Shown: positions 15,266-24,364 of the stretch, one piece after another | Position numbering within the stretch: the stretch's first letter is position 1 | Layout: each line of letters starts with the position of its first letter | Assembly (NCBI RefSeq): GCF_004522235.1 | Contig: NZ_SDLT01000011.1 | Coordinates: forward strand, 62,001 to 126,000 | Direction: 5' to 3' | Source: Amycolatopsis nivea | GTDB taxonomy: Bacteria > Actinomycetota > Actinomycetes > Mycobacteriales > Pseudonocardiaceae | DNA length: 64,000 bases | Notes under the pieces: generated by a model | Databases searched by the model: none | What the model saw: only the letters and a program-made list of their open reading frames with translations | What the model was told of the DNA's origin: nothing | Program-made: the position numbers and the translations under genes

Positions 15266-16453
15266 GTGTCACCTGAACACCCTTCCTACTGGACCGCGCT
15301 GCGCCAGCCCCACGTGGTGCGCTCCTTCCTGCCGAGCATCCTTGGCCGGTCGTCGCTGGCGATGTCCGGTCTCGCGCTCGTGTTCCTCCTCGAATCCGGC
15401 AGCGGGTCGTTCGCCGCCGCCGGAGCCGTCACGGCCACGCTGGGAATCGCCAACGTCGTCGCGACACCCTGGCGAGCGCGCGCCGTCGACCGATTCGGCC
15501 AGGCAACCGTCTTGTCCACGCTGGGCGCGTTCCACACGACGGCGCTCGTGGTGTTCGCCGTGGATCCGGGCGCGCCGTTGCCTTTCTTGCTGGGTCTCGG
15601 TGCCGTCGCGGGATTGTCGCTCCCGCCGTTCGGATCGACGATGCGCGTGGTGTGGTCGGCGGCGCTCGCCAGCGGCCCCCTGCGCACTCGAGGACTGAGC
15701 CTGGACGCGGTCGCCGAAGAGCTGATTTTCGCGGTCGGGCCGTTGACATCCGCGATCCTCACCGCGCTCGCGGATCCGGCGCTGGCGCTTTACGTCTCGG
15801 CCGGCCTCGTCGCCACTGGCAGCGGCCTTTTCGTGCTCAGCCCGCTGTCCCGGCAACAGCGCGGGCACCGCACCAAACGAACCACGGAAGCGCCGAAACC
15901 GTTGCGGTCGCCCGGATTTCTCCCGGTGGTGGTCGCCATCATGGCTCCGGGGATCGTCCTCGGCGCGGTCGAGATCGTGGCACCGGCCATGGGGGCGGCC
16001 GAGGGTTCCGCGGTTCTGCCCGGCGTCGTCCTGGCCCTGTTCGCTGGGGCCAGCGCGCTCGGCGGCTTGCTGTACGGCCGCCTCAATCCGCGGATGTCGG
16101 TCGAACGACAGCTGCTCGTTCTCGGCACAGCGCTGATCGGCGTCAGCGCGACCGCTGGGCTCATCGGGTCCACGCCAGTGCTGGTCGTCGGCATCGGCAT
16201 AGCGGGCGGCTTCATCGCACCGCTGCTCATCGTCGGCTACCTCGCGGCTGATGCCCGCACTGATCCCACCGTGCGGACCGAAGCGAGCAGCTGGATCAAC
16301 ACCGCGGTCAACCTCGGTGCCGCTGCCGGCTCGGGTCTCCTCGGCGCGACGACGGAGACCACGGCACCCGGTACCGCGCTCGCGCTCTGCACCGCGGCGG
16401 CAGCGGTCGTCTTGCTCGTCAGCGCGCCACGACGCCGTCGCGCAGTGCCGTGA
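15266..16453 (+). CDS. MFS transporter (probable drug exporter)
   Basis: A 395-residue permease with about twelve hydrophobic helices, start GTG at 15266 after GGAGA. A Gly/Ala-rich helix in the first half and ATPWRARAVDRFGQ, in the position of the family loop 2-3 motif, are seen. It resembles small actinobacterial drug-efflux MFS proteins. The leader peptide and folded RNA in front of it support induction by translation stress. Its 3' end overlaps the convergent TetR gene by 35 bases (16419-16453). The substrate is unknown. Confidence 0.85.
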   Translation: MSPEHPSYWTALRQPHVVRSFLPSILGRSSLAMSGLALVFLLESGSGSFAAAGAVTATLGIANVVATPWRARAVDRFGQATVLSTLGAFHTTALVVFAVDPGAPLPFLLGLGAVAGLSLPPFGSTMRVVWSAALASGPLRTRGLSLDAVAEELIFAVGPLTSAILTALADPALALYVSAGLVATGSGLFVLSPLSRQQRGHRTKRTTEAPKPLRSPGFLPVVVAIMAPGIVLGAVEIVAPAMGAAEGSAVLPGVVLALFAGASALGGLLYGRLNPRMSVERQLLVLGTALIGVSATAGLIGSTPVLVVGIGIAGGFIAPLLIVGYLAADARTDPTVRTEASSWINTAVNLGAAAGSGLLGATTETTAPGTALALCTAAAAVVLLVSAPRRRRAVP

Positions 16454-17030
16454 ACAGCTGATCGAGACGGACGCGGTGGTTCTTCGCCACCGCGCGGTCT
16501 GGCTCGCCCTCGATGCGGCGGCGGACGGTTTCTACGAGCACCGCGCTGTAGCCAGCGATAAAGAAGGCCGCGAGCAAAAACCCGTCGCCGTCGAAGGCGG
16601 GGTCTTGGGCTAGCTCCTCGGCGAGGACGGACTGGAGTTCGGAACCGATGGCTCGCGCGCGGGCGATCAGCGCGGGGGAACCAGCGACCGTCCGGAAAAA
16701 CGGTACGGAATTGGCGCTGATCCCGGACAGCGGCGCACGGTCGTCGCACAGGCGGAAGCACAGGCCCTGCAAGGAGGTCAGGATATCGGCGTCCGGCGCG
16801 CGGTCTCGGACTGCCGCGCGCAGCAGATCCACGGCGTCGGCCGCTCGGTCCAGGAAAAGGTCTTCCTTTCGCGCGAAGTGGTTGAAGACCGTCACGCTGG
16901 AAACCCCGACCTCCCGCGCGATCTCGGCAACGGTCACGGCTTCGTACCCGCGCTCCACGAACAGCCGGTTCGCGACCGCCAGGATCCGGGCGCGCGTCTG
17001 CGGGCCGCCGCGTTCGCTGGTTCTGGGCAT
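16419..17030 (-). CDS. TetR-family transcriptional regulator
   Basis: A 203-residue repressor. The N-terminal helix-turn-helix is VTVAEIAREVGVSSVTVFNHFARKEDLF (about 33-60, shown here only by its ends AEIAREV and VFNHFA); the C-terminal ligand domain is variable. It is divergent from an alpha/beta hydrolase gene, and a perfect palindrome ACTAAATTTAGT lies between them at 17052-17063, so it probably represses the hydrolase and itself. Its 3' end overlaps the MFS gene on the other strand. Confidence 0.9.
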   Translation of the reverse strand: MPRTSERGGPQTRARILAVANRLFVERGYEAVTVAEIAREVGVSSVTVFNHFARKEDLFLDRAADAVDLLRAAVRDRAPDADILTSLQGLCFRLCDDRAPLSGISANSVPFFRTVAGSPALIARARAIGSELQSVLAEELAQDPAFDGDGFLLAAFFIAGYSAVLVETVRRRIEGEPDRAVAKNHRVRLDQLFTALRDGVVAR

Positions 17031-17051
17031 CCGGAACCACTTCCTTGTGTC

Positions 17052-17063
17052 ACTAAATTTAGT
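17052..17063. promoter_or_regulatory. Palindromic operator, ACTAAATTTAGT
   Basis: A perfect 12-base AT-rich palindrome, followed by TAGTTAAG, in the 69-base gap between the divergent TetR (16419-17030) and hydrolase (17100-18017) genes. It stands out from the GC-rich background and is where a TetR dimer is expected to bind. Confidence 0.6.
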
Positions 17064-17099
17064 TAGTTAAGATGGTACCAGGCAGAGGGGAGCCCAGTC

Positions 17100-18017
17100 A
17101 TGAGCGAGCGCGTGTTTCCCGCTCCGTCGACGATCAGCGAGCAAGCACGGTCTTGGCTCGCCCTCGACGCCGGCGAGTTGACCTATCCGGCTGCCGACGA
17201 CACGGATGGCTGGCTCGCGATGGCGGCTCGGGCGAATCAGTCGACAGCCCAGCGGTTTCCGGTCACTGGACTGCCGGTGCACGTCGAGGACTTCGAGGTC
17301 GACGGAGCCGCCGGGTACGCCGCGCGGCCGCATGGGGTCGATGACGACGCCGTCTTCCTGTGGATGCATCCCGGCGGCCTCCTGGTCGGCGGCGGGGACG
17401 CGTGCCGGGCGACAACGGCCAGGACCGCCTTGTCGACCGGCATGCTCGTGTGGGGCGTGGACTACCGACTGCCGCCGCTCTATCCGTATCCGGCGGCGCT
17501 GAATGATGCGATGTCCGTGTACCAGCGCGCCTTGCGGGAGCGTGATCCGTCGCAGGTGTTCGTCGGCGGCGATTCCGCGGGAGGGAACATCGCGGCCGCG
17601 CTTTTGTTGTGCGCCAAGGACGCCGGGTTGCCGATGCCGGCCGCGCTGGTGCTCAACACGCCGCAAGTCGACCTGACCGAATCCGGCGACACCTTCCAGA
17701 CGCTGGACGGCGTCGACAACATCCTCCGCAGTCTGGCTTCCACGAACGCCCTCTACGCAGCGGGTGCCGACCTGCGGGATCCGTACCTGTCCCCGATCTT
17801 CGGTGACGTTTCCGGCTTCCCGCCCACCTTCCTCCGGAGCGGTACCCGCGATCTGTTCCTGTCGAACACGGTCCGGATGCATCGGAAATTGCGCGCCGCC
17901 GGCGTGGCAGCCGAACTGCACGTGTTCGAGGCGATGCCGCATGGCGGGTTCGGCGGCGACAGTCCGGAGGACTTGGACGCGGCGGCGGAGCAGCGGCGGT
18001 TTCTCGCTCGGAGTTGA
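17100..18017 (+). CDS. Alpha/beta hydrolase of the hormone-sensitive lipase family
   Basis: A 305-residue esterase. The oxyanion-hole block reads MHPGGLLVGG, a variant of the usual HGGG, and the nucleophile elbow is FVGGDSAGGNIAA (Ser at about residue 160). YRLPPLYPYPAALND before the elbow is typical of this family. The late Asp and His are likely in the LRSGTRDLFL and MPHGGFGG segments. It hydrolyses short or medium acyl esters. It is divergent from and probably controlled by the TetR gene at 16419. Confidence 0.9.
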   Translation: MSERVFPAPSTISEQARSWLALDAGELTYPAADDTDGWLAMAARANQSTAQRFPVTGLPVHVEDFEVDGAAGYAARPHGVDDDAVFLWMHPGGLLVGGGDACRATTARTALSTGMLVWGVDYRLPPLYPYPAALNDAMSVYQRALRERDPSQVFVGGDSAGGNIAAALLLCAKDAGLPMPAALVLNTPQVDLTESGDTFQTLDGVDNILRSLASTNALYAAGADLRDPYLSPIFGDVSGFPPTFLRSGTRDLFLSNTVRMHRKLRAAGVAAELHVFEAMPHGGFGGDSPEDLDAAAEQRRFLARS

Positions 18018-18131
18018 GAAACCGTTTGCCGCAAGACTTTCGAGATCCGATGCCGTCAAGTTATCGCCGGATAGCGAACCAGTCTTGGACGCCGGGTCCG
18101 CACGCGGGCAAAACTCGAGGCATGACCACCA

Positions 18132-18815
18132 CTATCCGTCGCCCTCTTCCCGGCTCCGATACCCGTCGAGCAGCAGCTTCGTAGTCAGCTCGATGTGGTC
18201 CCGCAGGGCCTCGACCGTGCCCGCGACGTCTCGTTCGATCGCGCGTTCGCAGATCAGCCGGTGTTCCGCCGCGACGTCGCGGTGGTTGTCCTCGCTCGAG
18301 GCGCGGGCCCAGCACCGGTAGACCTCGGCCGATTCGCGCAGCTGCGTCGCCACCGTGCGCAGGTGCTGGTTCGGGCAGCCCTCCAGCAGGACCTGGTGGA
18401 ACCGGGCGTGCGCGGACAGCCAGCGCTCGTTGATCGCGTCTGACTCGTCGGCGAACGTGGTGCGGGCGAGATTGTGGTGCGCCGCGAGCAGGTCGGACTC
18501 CCATTCGATGGTGCCGTGCGCGAGGGATTCGCGGACCACGTGCGTTTCGACGACCACGCGCGCCTCGGTGAGGTCTTGCAGGGTGTCCGGGGAGACGTCG
18601 ATGACCCGGAATCCTTGCTGTGGCGCGAAAGTCGCGAGCCCCTGGCCGACCAGCCGGGGCAGCGCTTCACGCAGGACGCCGCTGCTGGCGTCGTAGTCCC
18701 CTTTGAGCGCTTCGACGCGCAGCCGCGTTCCGGGCGCGTGCCGGCCGTTGAGGATGTCGGCGCGAAGACGCAGGTAGACGTCCTCGACGCGGGTCGTGCT
18801 GCGAGCGCCAGTCAT
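18132..18815 (-). CDS. GntR-family regulator with FCD domain
   Basis: A 227-residue regulator. The N-terminal GntR winged helix (about 10-75) includes GTRLRVEALKGDYDASSGVLR and the all-helical FCD domain (about 90-215) includes FHQVLLEGCPN and a late HRLICERAIERD. FCD proteins bind organic acids, often with a metal held by His and Asp residues. It is divergent from the catabolic operon starting at 18925 and the gap holds a palindrome plus half-site, so it is the likely operon repressor responding to the aromatic substrate or an intermediate. Confidence 0.92.
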   Translation of the reverse strand: MTGARSTTRVEDVYLRLRADILNGRHAPGTRLRVEALKGDYDASSGVLREALPRLVGQGLATFAPQQGFRVIDVSPDTLQDLTEARVVVETHVVRESLAHGTIEWESDLLAAHHNLARTTFADESDAINERWLSAHARFHQVLLEGCPNQHLRTVATQLRESAEVYRCWARASSEDNHRDVAAEHRLICERAIERDVAGTVEALRDHIELTTKLLLDGYRSREEGDG

Positions 18816-18850
18816 GTCGCAGATCGTACCTGGTTCCGCATACTCGCCAT

Positions 18851-18881
18851 AATCTCGAGATTTAGTTGACTTATCGAGATT
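18851..18881. promoter_or_regulatory. Operator and promoter for the catabolic operon
   Basis: A perfect 12-base palindrome AATCTCGAGATT at 18851-18862 and a half-site ATCGAGATT at 18873-18881, with TTGACT (18866-18871), a -35-like hexamer, between them. The site lies in the gap between the divergent FCD regulator and the FAH gene, so binding would block the operon promoter. Confidence 0.6.
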
Positions 18882-18924
18882 CAGCGGTGTTCACTGGCCG
18901 GGAAGCAGCGGAAGGACGCGGAGA

Positions 18925-19758
18925 ATGCAAACGACGACACGGGCCGGCCGGATGTGCCTGGTGCTCAATGACAGGGCGATCGACGTCGAAGGGGCGAGCG
19001 GCGGGCGGTTCCCGGCCGATCCGCTCGCGGTTTTCGAGCGCTGGAGCGAGTTCGCGGAGTGGGGGCGGACGACGACCGACGGACCGGCCGCGCCCGAGGG
19101 TCTCGCGGGGAGCCCTTCGCCGAAGCCTCGGCAGATCTTCGCCATCGGGCTGAATTACCGCGAGCACGCGCAGGAAGCCGGGCTCGAGCTTCCGGAGTCG
19201 CCGGCCACTTTCACGAAGTTCGCCACGTCCCTCACCGGGCCGGACACGGAGCTGAAGCTGCCGAGCGAGTTCGTCGACTGGGAAGCGGAACTTGTGGTGG
19301 TGATCGGCCGCCGGGCGGAGAAAACCGCGGCCGAGGACGCCTGGCTGCACGTGGCGGGATTGACGGTCGGGCAGGACTTTTCCGAGCGAGTCGTCCAGGC
19401 GGCGGGGCCGGTTCCGCAGTTCTCGCTCGGCAAGTCGTTCCCGGGGTTCGCTCCCACCGGGCCGGTGCTGGTGACCGCGGACGAGTTCGCCGACCCCGAC
19501 GACCTCGCGATCGAGTGCCTGGTCAACGGCGAGAGCGTGCAGAAGGCGCGCACGTCGTCAATGGTCTTCTCGGTCGCCGAGCTGATCGCGCGGCTCTCGG
19601 CGGTGTGCCCGCTCCTTCCCGGCGACCTGATCTTCACCGGCACGCCCTCGGGGGTCGGGCATTCGCGGTCCCCGCGGCGCTACCTGCGGCCGGGCGACGA
19701 GGTCGTCACCCAGATCGAGGGCATCGGACAGCTCCGGCAGACCTGCGTCGCCGGGTGA
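18925..19758 (+). CDS. Fumarylacetoacetate hydrolase-family protein
   Basis: A 277-residue enzyme. The FAH fold region (about 70-275) starts IFAIGLNYREHAQEAG and holds the metal ligands in DWEAELVVVIGR, with FTGTPSGVGHSRSPRRYL near the end. Family members cleave C-C bonds of 2,4-diketo acids or decarboxylate/hydrate meta-cleavage products using Mg or Mn. It is the first gene of an operon with an extradiol-type VOC protein, so it probably acts on a ring-opened aromatic. The next gene starts 13 bases after its stop. Confidence 0.92.
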   Translation: MQTTTRAGRMCLVLNDRAIDVEGASGGRFPADPLAVFERWSEFAEWGRTTTDGPAAPEGLAGSPSPKPRQIFAIGLNYREHAQEAGLELPESPATFTKFATSLTGPDTELKLPSEFVDWEAELVVVIGRRAEKTAAEDAWLHVAGLTVGQDFSERVVQAAGPVPQFSLGKSFPGFAPTGPVLVTADEFADPDDLAIECLVNGESVQKARTSSMVFSVAELIARLSAVCPLLPGDLIFTGTPSGVGHSRSPRRYLRPGDEVVTQIEGIGQLRQTCVAG

Positions 19759-19771
19759 AGGGAGCGATTCC

Positions 19772-20698
19772 ATGGCACTGCACAGATTGAAGTCGCTGAC
19801 CGTCGGAGTGCCCGACGTCGCGGGCACCTCCGGCTACTACGCCGATTTCGGGCTCACGCAGCTCGCGCCCGGCAGGTTCGCCACGGTCGAGGGCGGCGAG
19901 CAGTTCGTGCTCGCGCACTCGCGGGTCCGCCGCCTGCTGGGTTTGACCGTCGCGGTCGACGACGCCGACGACCTCGGTCGGATCGCCGCGAACCTCGACC
20001 GGCTCGGCTTTCCGGTGCAGCGCGAGGCCGACACGCTGCACGCCCGGGAGCCGATCGCGGACATCGCCGTCGAAGCGGTCGTCGCGCCGCGGCTGGTCCG
20101 CGCACCGGTGGCGGCGACTCCGTACAACGGGCCTGGCCGGTTGGACCGCGCCAATACCCGCGCGCCCGTGTTGTCGCGGACCGGGCCGGTGCGGCCGCTC
20201 GCGCTGGGGCACGTCGTGATCGGGACGGTCGAGCAGGAATCGACCCAGCGGTTCTTCACCGACGGCATCGGGTTCAAGGTCAGCGACGTGGTTCCGGGGC
20301 GGGCGGCGTTCCTGCGGTGCTCCACCGATCACCACAATCTCCTGGTGCAGCAGGCTCCGCTCAATTTCCTGCACCACACGTCCTGGCAGGTGTCCGATGT
20401 GGACGAAGTCGGCCGCGGCGCGATGGGCATGCTCGCCGAGCATCCGGAACGGCACGTCTGGGGTCTCGGCCGCCACCACATCGGGTCGAATTTCTTCTGG
20501 TATCTCAAGGATCCCGCCGGGAACTTCGCCGAGTACTACTCCGACATGGACGCCATCGTCGACGACCAGCTCTGGACGCCGCGGTCGTTCGAGGGCATGC
20601 GGTCGCTCTACGAATGGGGCCCGCCGCCTCCGCCGTCGTTCATCAACCCGGAGGACCTGGCGGCGCACATGACCGGCGCGCACGCCGAAGGCAGCTGA
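19772..20698 (+). CDS. VOC-family extradiol-type ring-cleavage dioxygenase
   Basis: A 308-residue protein with two vicinal-oxygen-chelate modules, as in 2,3-dihydroxybiphenyl and homoprotocatechuate dioxygenases. The C-terminal module has the 2-His-1-carboxylate set: His147 (LGHVVIG), His201 or His202 (LHHTSWQV) and Glu254 (GNFAEYYSD), followed by the conserved Tyr. The expected reaction is Fe(II)-dependent cleavage of a catechol next to its hydroxyls. It sits between FAH hydrolase and decarboxylase genes. The exact catechol is unknown. Confidence 0.9.
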   Translation: MALHRLKSLTVGVPDVAGTSGYYADFGLTQLAPGRFATVEGGEQFVLAHSRVRRLLGLTVAVDDADDLGRIAANLDRLGFPVQREADTLHAREPIADIAVEAVVAPRLVRAPVAATPYNGPGRLDRANTRAPVLSRTGPVRPLALGHVVIGTVEQESTQRFFTDGIGFKVSDVVPGRAAFLRCSTDHHNLLVQQAPLNFLHHTSWQVSDVDEVGRGAMGMLAEHPERHVWGLGRHHIGSNFFWYLKDPAGNFAEYYSDMDAIVDDQLWTPRSFEGMRSLYEWGPPPPPSFINPEDLAAHMTGAHAEGS

Positions 20699-20715
20699 GC
20701 GGAAAGGCCATCACC

Positions 20716-21690
20716 TTGCGTTACATCGCCATGGAAGAAGCGTTCGCGCTTCCCGAACTGCAGGCCGGATACCCAGTGCCCAAGACGGAAACCGCCGCGC
20801 GGTGGGTCGAGGACTGGGGGAAACGGTTGTGCGACTACACGACATACCGGCTGCCGGAAATGGACGCGCACGGCATCGACGTTCAGGTGCTTTCCCTGAC
20901 CGCACCCGGCATTCAAGGGCTGACCGATGCCGACCAGGCGGTCAAGGATGCCCGGATCGCCAATAATCATTTAGCCGAAGTGATCGCCGCGCATCCGGAT
21001 CGGTTCCGCGGCCTGGCCGCGTTGCCGCTCCAGAATCCGGATGCGGCGGTGACGGAACTCCACCGCGCCGTCGGCGAACTCGGGCTCAGCGGAGCTCTCG
21101 TCAACGACCACACCAACGGCACCTACCTCGACGACCAGCGCTACGAGCCGGTGTGGTCCGCCCTCGAAGAACTGGACGTGCCGCTTTACCTCCACCCGGG
21201 CGCTCCCCCAGCCGAGCCCTGGAAGGTACTCGACGGACGTCCCGAACTGCGCGGTCCATTGTGGAGCTGGGCGGCCGAGACGAGCGGACACGCGCTCCGG
21301 CTGGTTTTCGGAGGCGTCTTCGACCGGCATCCGGGTGCCACTCTCATCCTCGGTCACCTGGGCGAGTTCCTGCCGTTTCAGCTCGCGCGGCTCGATTCGC
21401 GCCACGACCGGCAGGAACTCCGGACTCTCGCGCGGAAACCGTCGGAATACTTCGGCGACAACATCCTGATCACCACCAGCGGGGTTTGCTCCCCGGCCGC
21501 GCTCGCCGGGGCGGTACTGGCCCTCGGAGCGGACGCGATCATGTTCGCCGTCGACTATCCCTTCGAAGACACCGCCGAGGCCGTCCAGTTCCTCGAGCAG
21601 GCACCGATCAGCAACCGCGACCGGGAGAAGATCAGCCACGGCAACGCCGAACGGGTGCTGCGTCTTTCCACGGACAAGGCGAGCACATGA
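20716..21690 (+). CDS. Amidohydrolase-family decarboxylase (resorcylate/ACMSD-like)
   Basis: A 324-residue TIM-barrel protein. The TTG at 20716, 8 bases after GGAAAGG, gives the family N-terminus LRYIAMEEAFA; an ATG at 20731 would cut off the first barrel strand. Metal ligands: Glu7, then Ala9 where gamma-resorcylate decarboxylase has His, His160 (YLHPGAPP), His214 (LGHLGE) and Asp280 (FAVDYPFED). An E-x-A pattern is also reported for 5-carboxyvanillate decarboxylases, so nonoxidative decarboxylation of a hydroxylated aromatic acid is the best prediction; a hydrolase role for a ring-cleavage product is possible. It overlaps the transporter start by ATGA. Confidence 0.85.
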   Translation: MRYIAMEEAFALPELQAGYPVPKTETAARWVEDWGKRLCDYTTYRLPEMDAHGIDVQVLSLTAPGIQGLTDADQAVKDARIANNHLAEVIAAHPDRFRGLAALPLQNPDAAVTELHRAVGELGLSGALVNDHTNGTYLDDQRYEPVWSALEELDVPLYLHPGAPPAEPWKVLDGRPELRGPLWSWAAETSGHALRLVFGGVFDRHPGATLILGHLGEFLPFQLARLDSRHDRQELRTLARKPSEYFGDNILITTSGVCSPAALAGAVLALGADAIMFAVDYPFEDTAEAVQFLEQAPISNRDREKISHGNAERVLRLSTDKAST

Positions 21691-22898
21691 AGATGCCGTG
21701 GCGAGCCATCGCGATCGGGCTGGCCGTCATGACGCTGGAGGGGTACGACCTCGTCGCTTTCGGCGCGACGACGCCCCTGCTGCTCCGCCACCAGCCGTGG
21801 CAGCTTTCCCTTCCCGAGCTGGGCACGTTGGGCAGCCTCACGCCGGTGGGCATGCTTTTCGGCGCACTGCTGGTCGGGCCGCTCACCGATCGGCACGGGC
21901 GCCGCCGGACGACTTTGCTCAGCATCGCGATCGTCTCGCTGGGCATGTTCGCTTGTGCGTTCGCGCCGAATCCGGAATTGTTCGGTGCCAGCAGGCTCCT
22001 CGTCGGACTGGGAGTCGGCGCGGTCTACCCCGCGATGGGCCCGCTGATCTTCGAACTCGCGCCGCCGAAACGGAAGAACATCAGTTCGGCAATCGTCCAA
22101 TGTGGAGTTACTGTAGGCGGTTCGCTGGCCGCCGTCGTAGCCGCGGCGTTCCTGAGCGGAGACAACTTCCGGCCCGAGTATCTCGTCGGCGGCGCGGTCG
22201 GATTGCTGCTGGTGCCGATGACTTACCGTTGGCTTCCCGAATCACCAGTCTACCGGCGAGAGCCGACCGGAGCACGCGGTCTGCGCGTCGTGTTGCGCCA
22301 GCCGTATACCGGAACGACCGTGCTGTTCTGCGCCATGGTGATCTGTTCATTCTTGCTCATTTTCGGGATCAACACTTGGTTGCCGCAATTGATGCAGGCC
22401 GCGCGGTATCCGCTGGATTCCTCGCTGATGTTCCTGACCCTGGTCAATGTCGGCGCGACGGTCGGCGGTCTCGCGATCGCGGCGCTCGCCGACCGGGCGG
22501 GATCGCGAATCCCGATCATCGCGTGTTTTGTTGTCGCCGCAGTAGCTATGGCCGCCTTGAGCGTTCGGTCGCCATTGCCGGTGCTGTCGGTGATCGTGCT
22601 GATCGGCGGCGCGGGCGCGTTCGGCGTGCAGGGGCTGATCAACGTGTACGTCGCCCGCACTTATCCGGCGCACGCCAGGGCCAGCGCGATCGGCGTCGCG
22701 CTGGGAATCGGCCGGATCGGCGCGATAGCCGGGCCGGTGCTCGGCGGATGGGTCCTTGCCGCCGGGTTCGCTCCACAGTGGAATTTCCTGCTTTTCGCGG
22801 TCCCGGCGATCCTCGGCGCGATCTTCACCGTCGTCCTCGGAAGTTTCCACCGCACCGCCGAAACCCCCGCGTCGCAACCGGTCGAAGAACCGGCTTGA
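21687..22898 (+). CDS. MFS transporter, aromatic acid:H+ symporter type
   Basis: A 403-residue permease with twelve helices. The first helix has LEGYDLVAFGATTPLLL, the Asp-containing signature of the AAHS family that imports benzoate-like acids with protons, and loop 2-3 has GPLTDRHGRRR, the MFS motif A. The ATG at 21687 overlaps the amidohydrolase stop, so import and catabolism are translationally coupled. It is expected in the cytoplasmic membrane. The cargo is probably the hydroxylated aromatic acid consumed by this operon. Confidence 0.92.
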   Translation: MKMPWRAIAIGLAVMTLEGYDLVAFGATTPLLLRHQPWQLSLPELGTLGSLTPVGMLFGALLVGPLTDRHGRRRTTLLSIAIVSLGMFACAFAPNPELFGASRLLVGLGVGAVYPAMGPLIFELAPPKRKNISSAIVQCGVTVGGSLAAVVAAAFLSGDNFRPEYLVGGAVGLLLVPMTYRWLPESPVYRREPTGARGLRVVLRQPYTGTTVLFCAMVICSFLLIFGINTWLPQLMQAARYPLDSSLMFLTLVNVGATVGGLAIAALADRAGSRIPIIACFVVAAVAMAALSVRSPLPVLSVIVLIGGAGAFGVQGLINVYVARTYPAHARASAIGVALGIGRIGAIAGPVLGGWVLAAGFAPQWNFLLFAVPAILGAIFTVVLGSFHRTAETPASQPVEEPA

Positions 22899-22912
22899 AC
22901 GAAGGAACAGTC

Positions 22913-24364
22913 ATGGACACTTACGACATCGCGGTCGTGGGCTGCGGTCCGGTCGGCCTGACCCTCGCGCGGCTGCTCAGCGCGAAAGGACTGAGGGTCG
23001 CCGCGATCGATCCGAACCGGATCGTCTGTCACCATCCGCGGGCGACTCATCTCGACGACGAATCGATGCGCACTCTGCAAACGCTGGGCGCGGCCGATCT
23101 GGAGGAGCGGTTCCTGCGGCAGACCGGATGGACGCTGCAACTGCCGGACGGCACGCCATTCCTCGAATTCGCCCACGCCCGGGAAGAATCCGGACAGGGC
23201 TGGCGCACGGACTACCAGTTCCACCAGCCGGATTTCGAATCCCGGCTGCGCGGTCTGCTCGCGAACGACCCGAACGTCGACCTGTGGTTCGGCTGGTCCG
23301 TCGCAGAAATCGCCCAGGACGCCGACGCCGTCCGCCTCACCGTGACCGGCCGGGACCAGGTCAGGACGCTGACCGCGGCCTACGCCGTCGGCTCGGACGG
23401 GGCGAATTCGTTCGTCCGGCGACTGATGGACGCCGAGGTTGAAGATCTCGAGGGAACGCAACGTTCGCTCATCGTCGACATTCATCCGTTCCAGCACCCG
23501 CCGGCGCTGCCCCAGGAATCCGGATTCATTCTGTGCCAGGGACAACGGCCGATCACCTACGTGCCGATCTTTCCCCCGATGCTTCGGTTCGAATTCATGC
23601 TCCTCGACGGAGACGACGCCGCCGCGCTCGAACGTCCGCAGGCGGTGTACGACGCGCTCAGCCGCTGGATCGAACCGGGCAGCTACCGCATCATGCGCGC
23701 CGACACTTACGAATGGCACGCGCGGCTCGTGCGCGGCTGGCGTTCCGGCAGGCTGCTCCTTGCCGGCGACGCCGCCCACGAAATGCCGCCGATGCTCGGG
23801 CAGGGCATGTGTTCCGGACTCCGCGACGCGGCAAACCTCGCCTGGAAACTCGCCGCCGTCGTCCAGGGCAGCAGCCCCGACAGCCTGCTCGACACCTACG
23901 AGAGCGAGCGCGCCCCGCACGTTCGCCCTTACATCGCCGAGTCCGCCCGGCAGGCCAACCTCATCGAGTCCTTCGGCATCGGCGACACCCATCCGGAACT
24001 GACGGAGCCGCAGACTCTCGAACCGCTCCGTCCGCCGCTCGGCCCCGGCCTGACCACCTCGGTCAGCCGACTCAGCCCGCAGCCCCGGGCCGCTGACGGC
24101 ACGCGGCTCGACGACGTCACCGGATACAACTTCGTCGTCGTCGGCAAACAGGCCGTCTCGGCGGAGATCGTGAAACTGTGGCGGCACCTCGACGTCGCGG
24201 TGGTCGCTGATAGCGGCCCGGCGGTCGAAGAATGGTTGGCCGCGAATTCTGCCACCGCGGCCATTATCCGCCCGGACCGGTACGTGTTCGCCTTCGCCGC
24301 CGACACGGCGGAACTGGAGACGGCGACGAAGGAACTCGCGCGACGCATGGAGGTACGCGCGTGA
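22913..24364 (+). CDS. FAD-dependent aromatic hydroxylase (MhpA/PheA-like)
   Basis: A 483-residue flavoprotein monooxygenase. The N-terminal Rossmann motif is VVGCGPVGLTLARLL, the middle DG motif is YAVGSDGANSFVRR and the GD motif is LLLAGDAAHEMPPMLGQG, the three signatures of group A hydroxylases. LRDAANLAWKL follows as usual. The C-terminal 100 residues resemble the thioredoxin-like tail of MhpA and phenol hydroxylases. It would add an ortho hydroxyl with NAD(P)H and O2, giving the catechol for the extradiol protein. The ATG 22913 follows GAAGGAAC. It overlaps the next gene by GTGA. Confidence 0.92.
   Translation: MDTYDIAVVGCGPVGLTLARLLSAKGLRVAAIDPNRIVCHHPRATHLDDESMRTLQTLGAADLEERFLRQTGWTLQLPDGTPFLEFAHAREESGQGWRTDYQFHQPDFESRLRGLLANDPNVDLWFGWSVAEIAQDADAVRLTVTGRDQVRTLTAAYAVGSDGANSFVRRLMDAEVEDLEGTQRSLIVDIHPFQHPPALPQESGFILCQGQRPITYVPIFPPMLRFEFMLLDGDDAAALERPQAVYDALSRWIEPGSYRIMRADTYEWHARLVRGWRSGRLLLAGDAAHEMPPMLGQGMCSGLRDAANLAWKLAAVVQGSSPDSLLDTYESERAPHVRPYIAESARQANLIESFGIGDTHPELTEPQTLEPLRPPLGPGLTTSVSRLSPQPRAADGTRLDDVTGYNFVVVGKQAVSAEIVKLWRHLDVAVVADSGPAVEEWLAANSATAAIIRPDRYVFAFAADTAELETATKELARRMEVRA

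Noticed and set aside
20317..20715. An upstream extension of the amidohydrolase frame
   Set aside because: It overlaps the VOC gene and its residues have no natural composition. The TTG at 20716 with GGAAAGG gives the family start.
21698..22912. An upstream extension of the monooxygenase frame through the transporter gene
   Set aside because: It is an out-of-phase reading of the transporter. The ATG at 22913 starts the FAD-binding domain with a ribosome-binding site in front.
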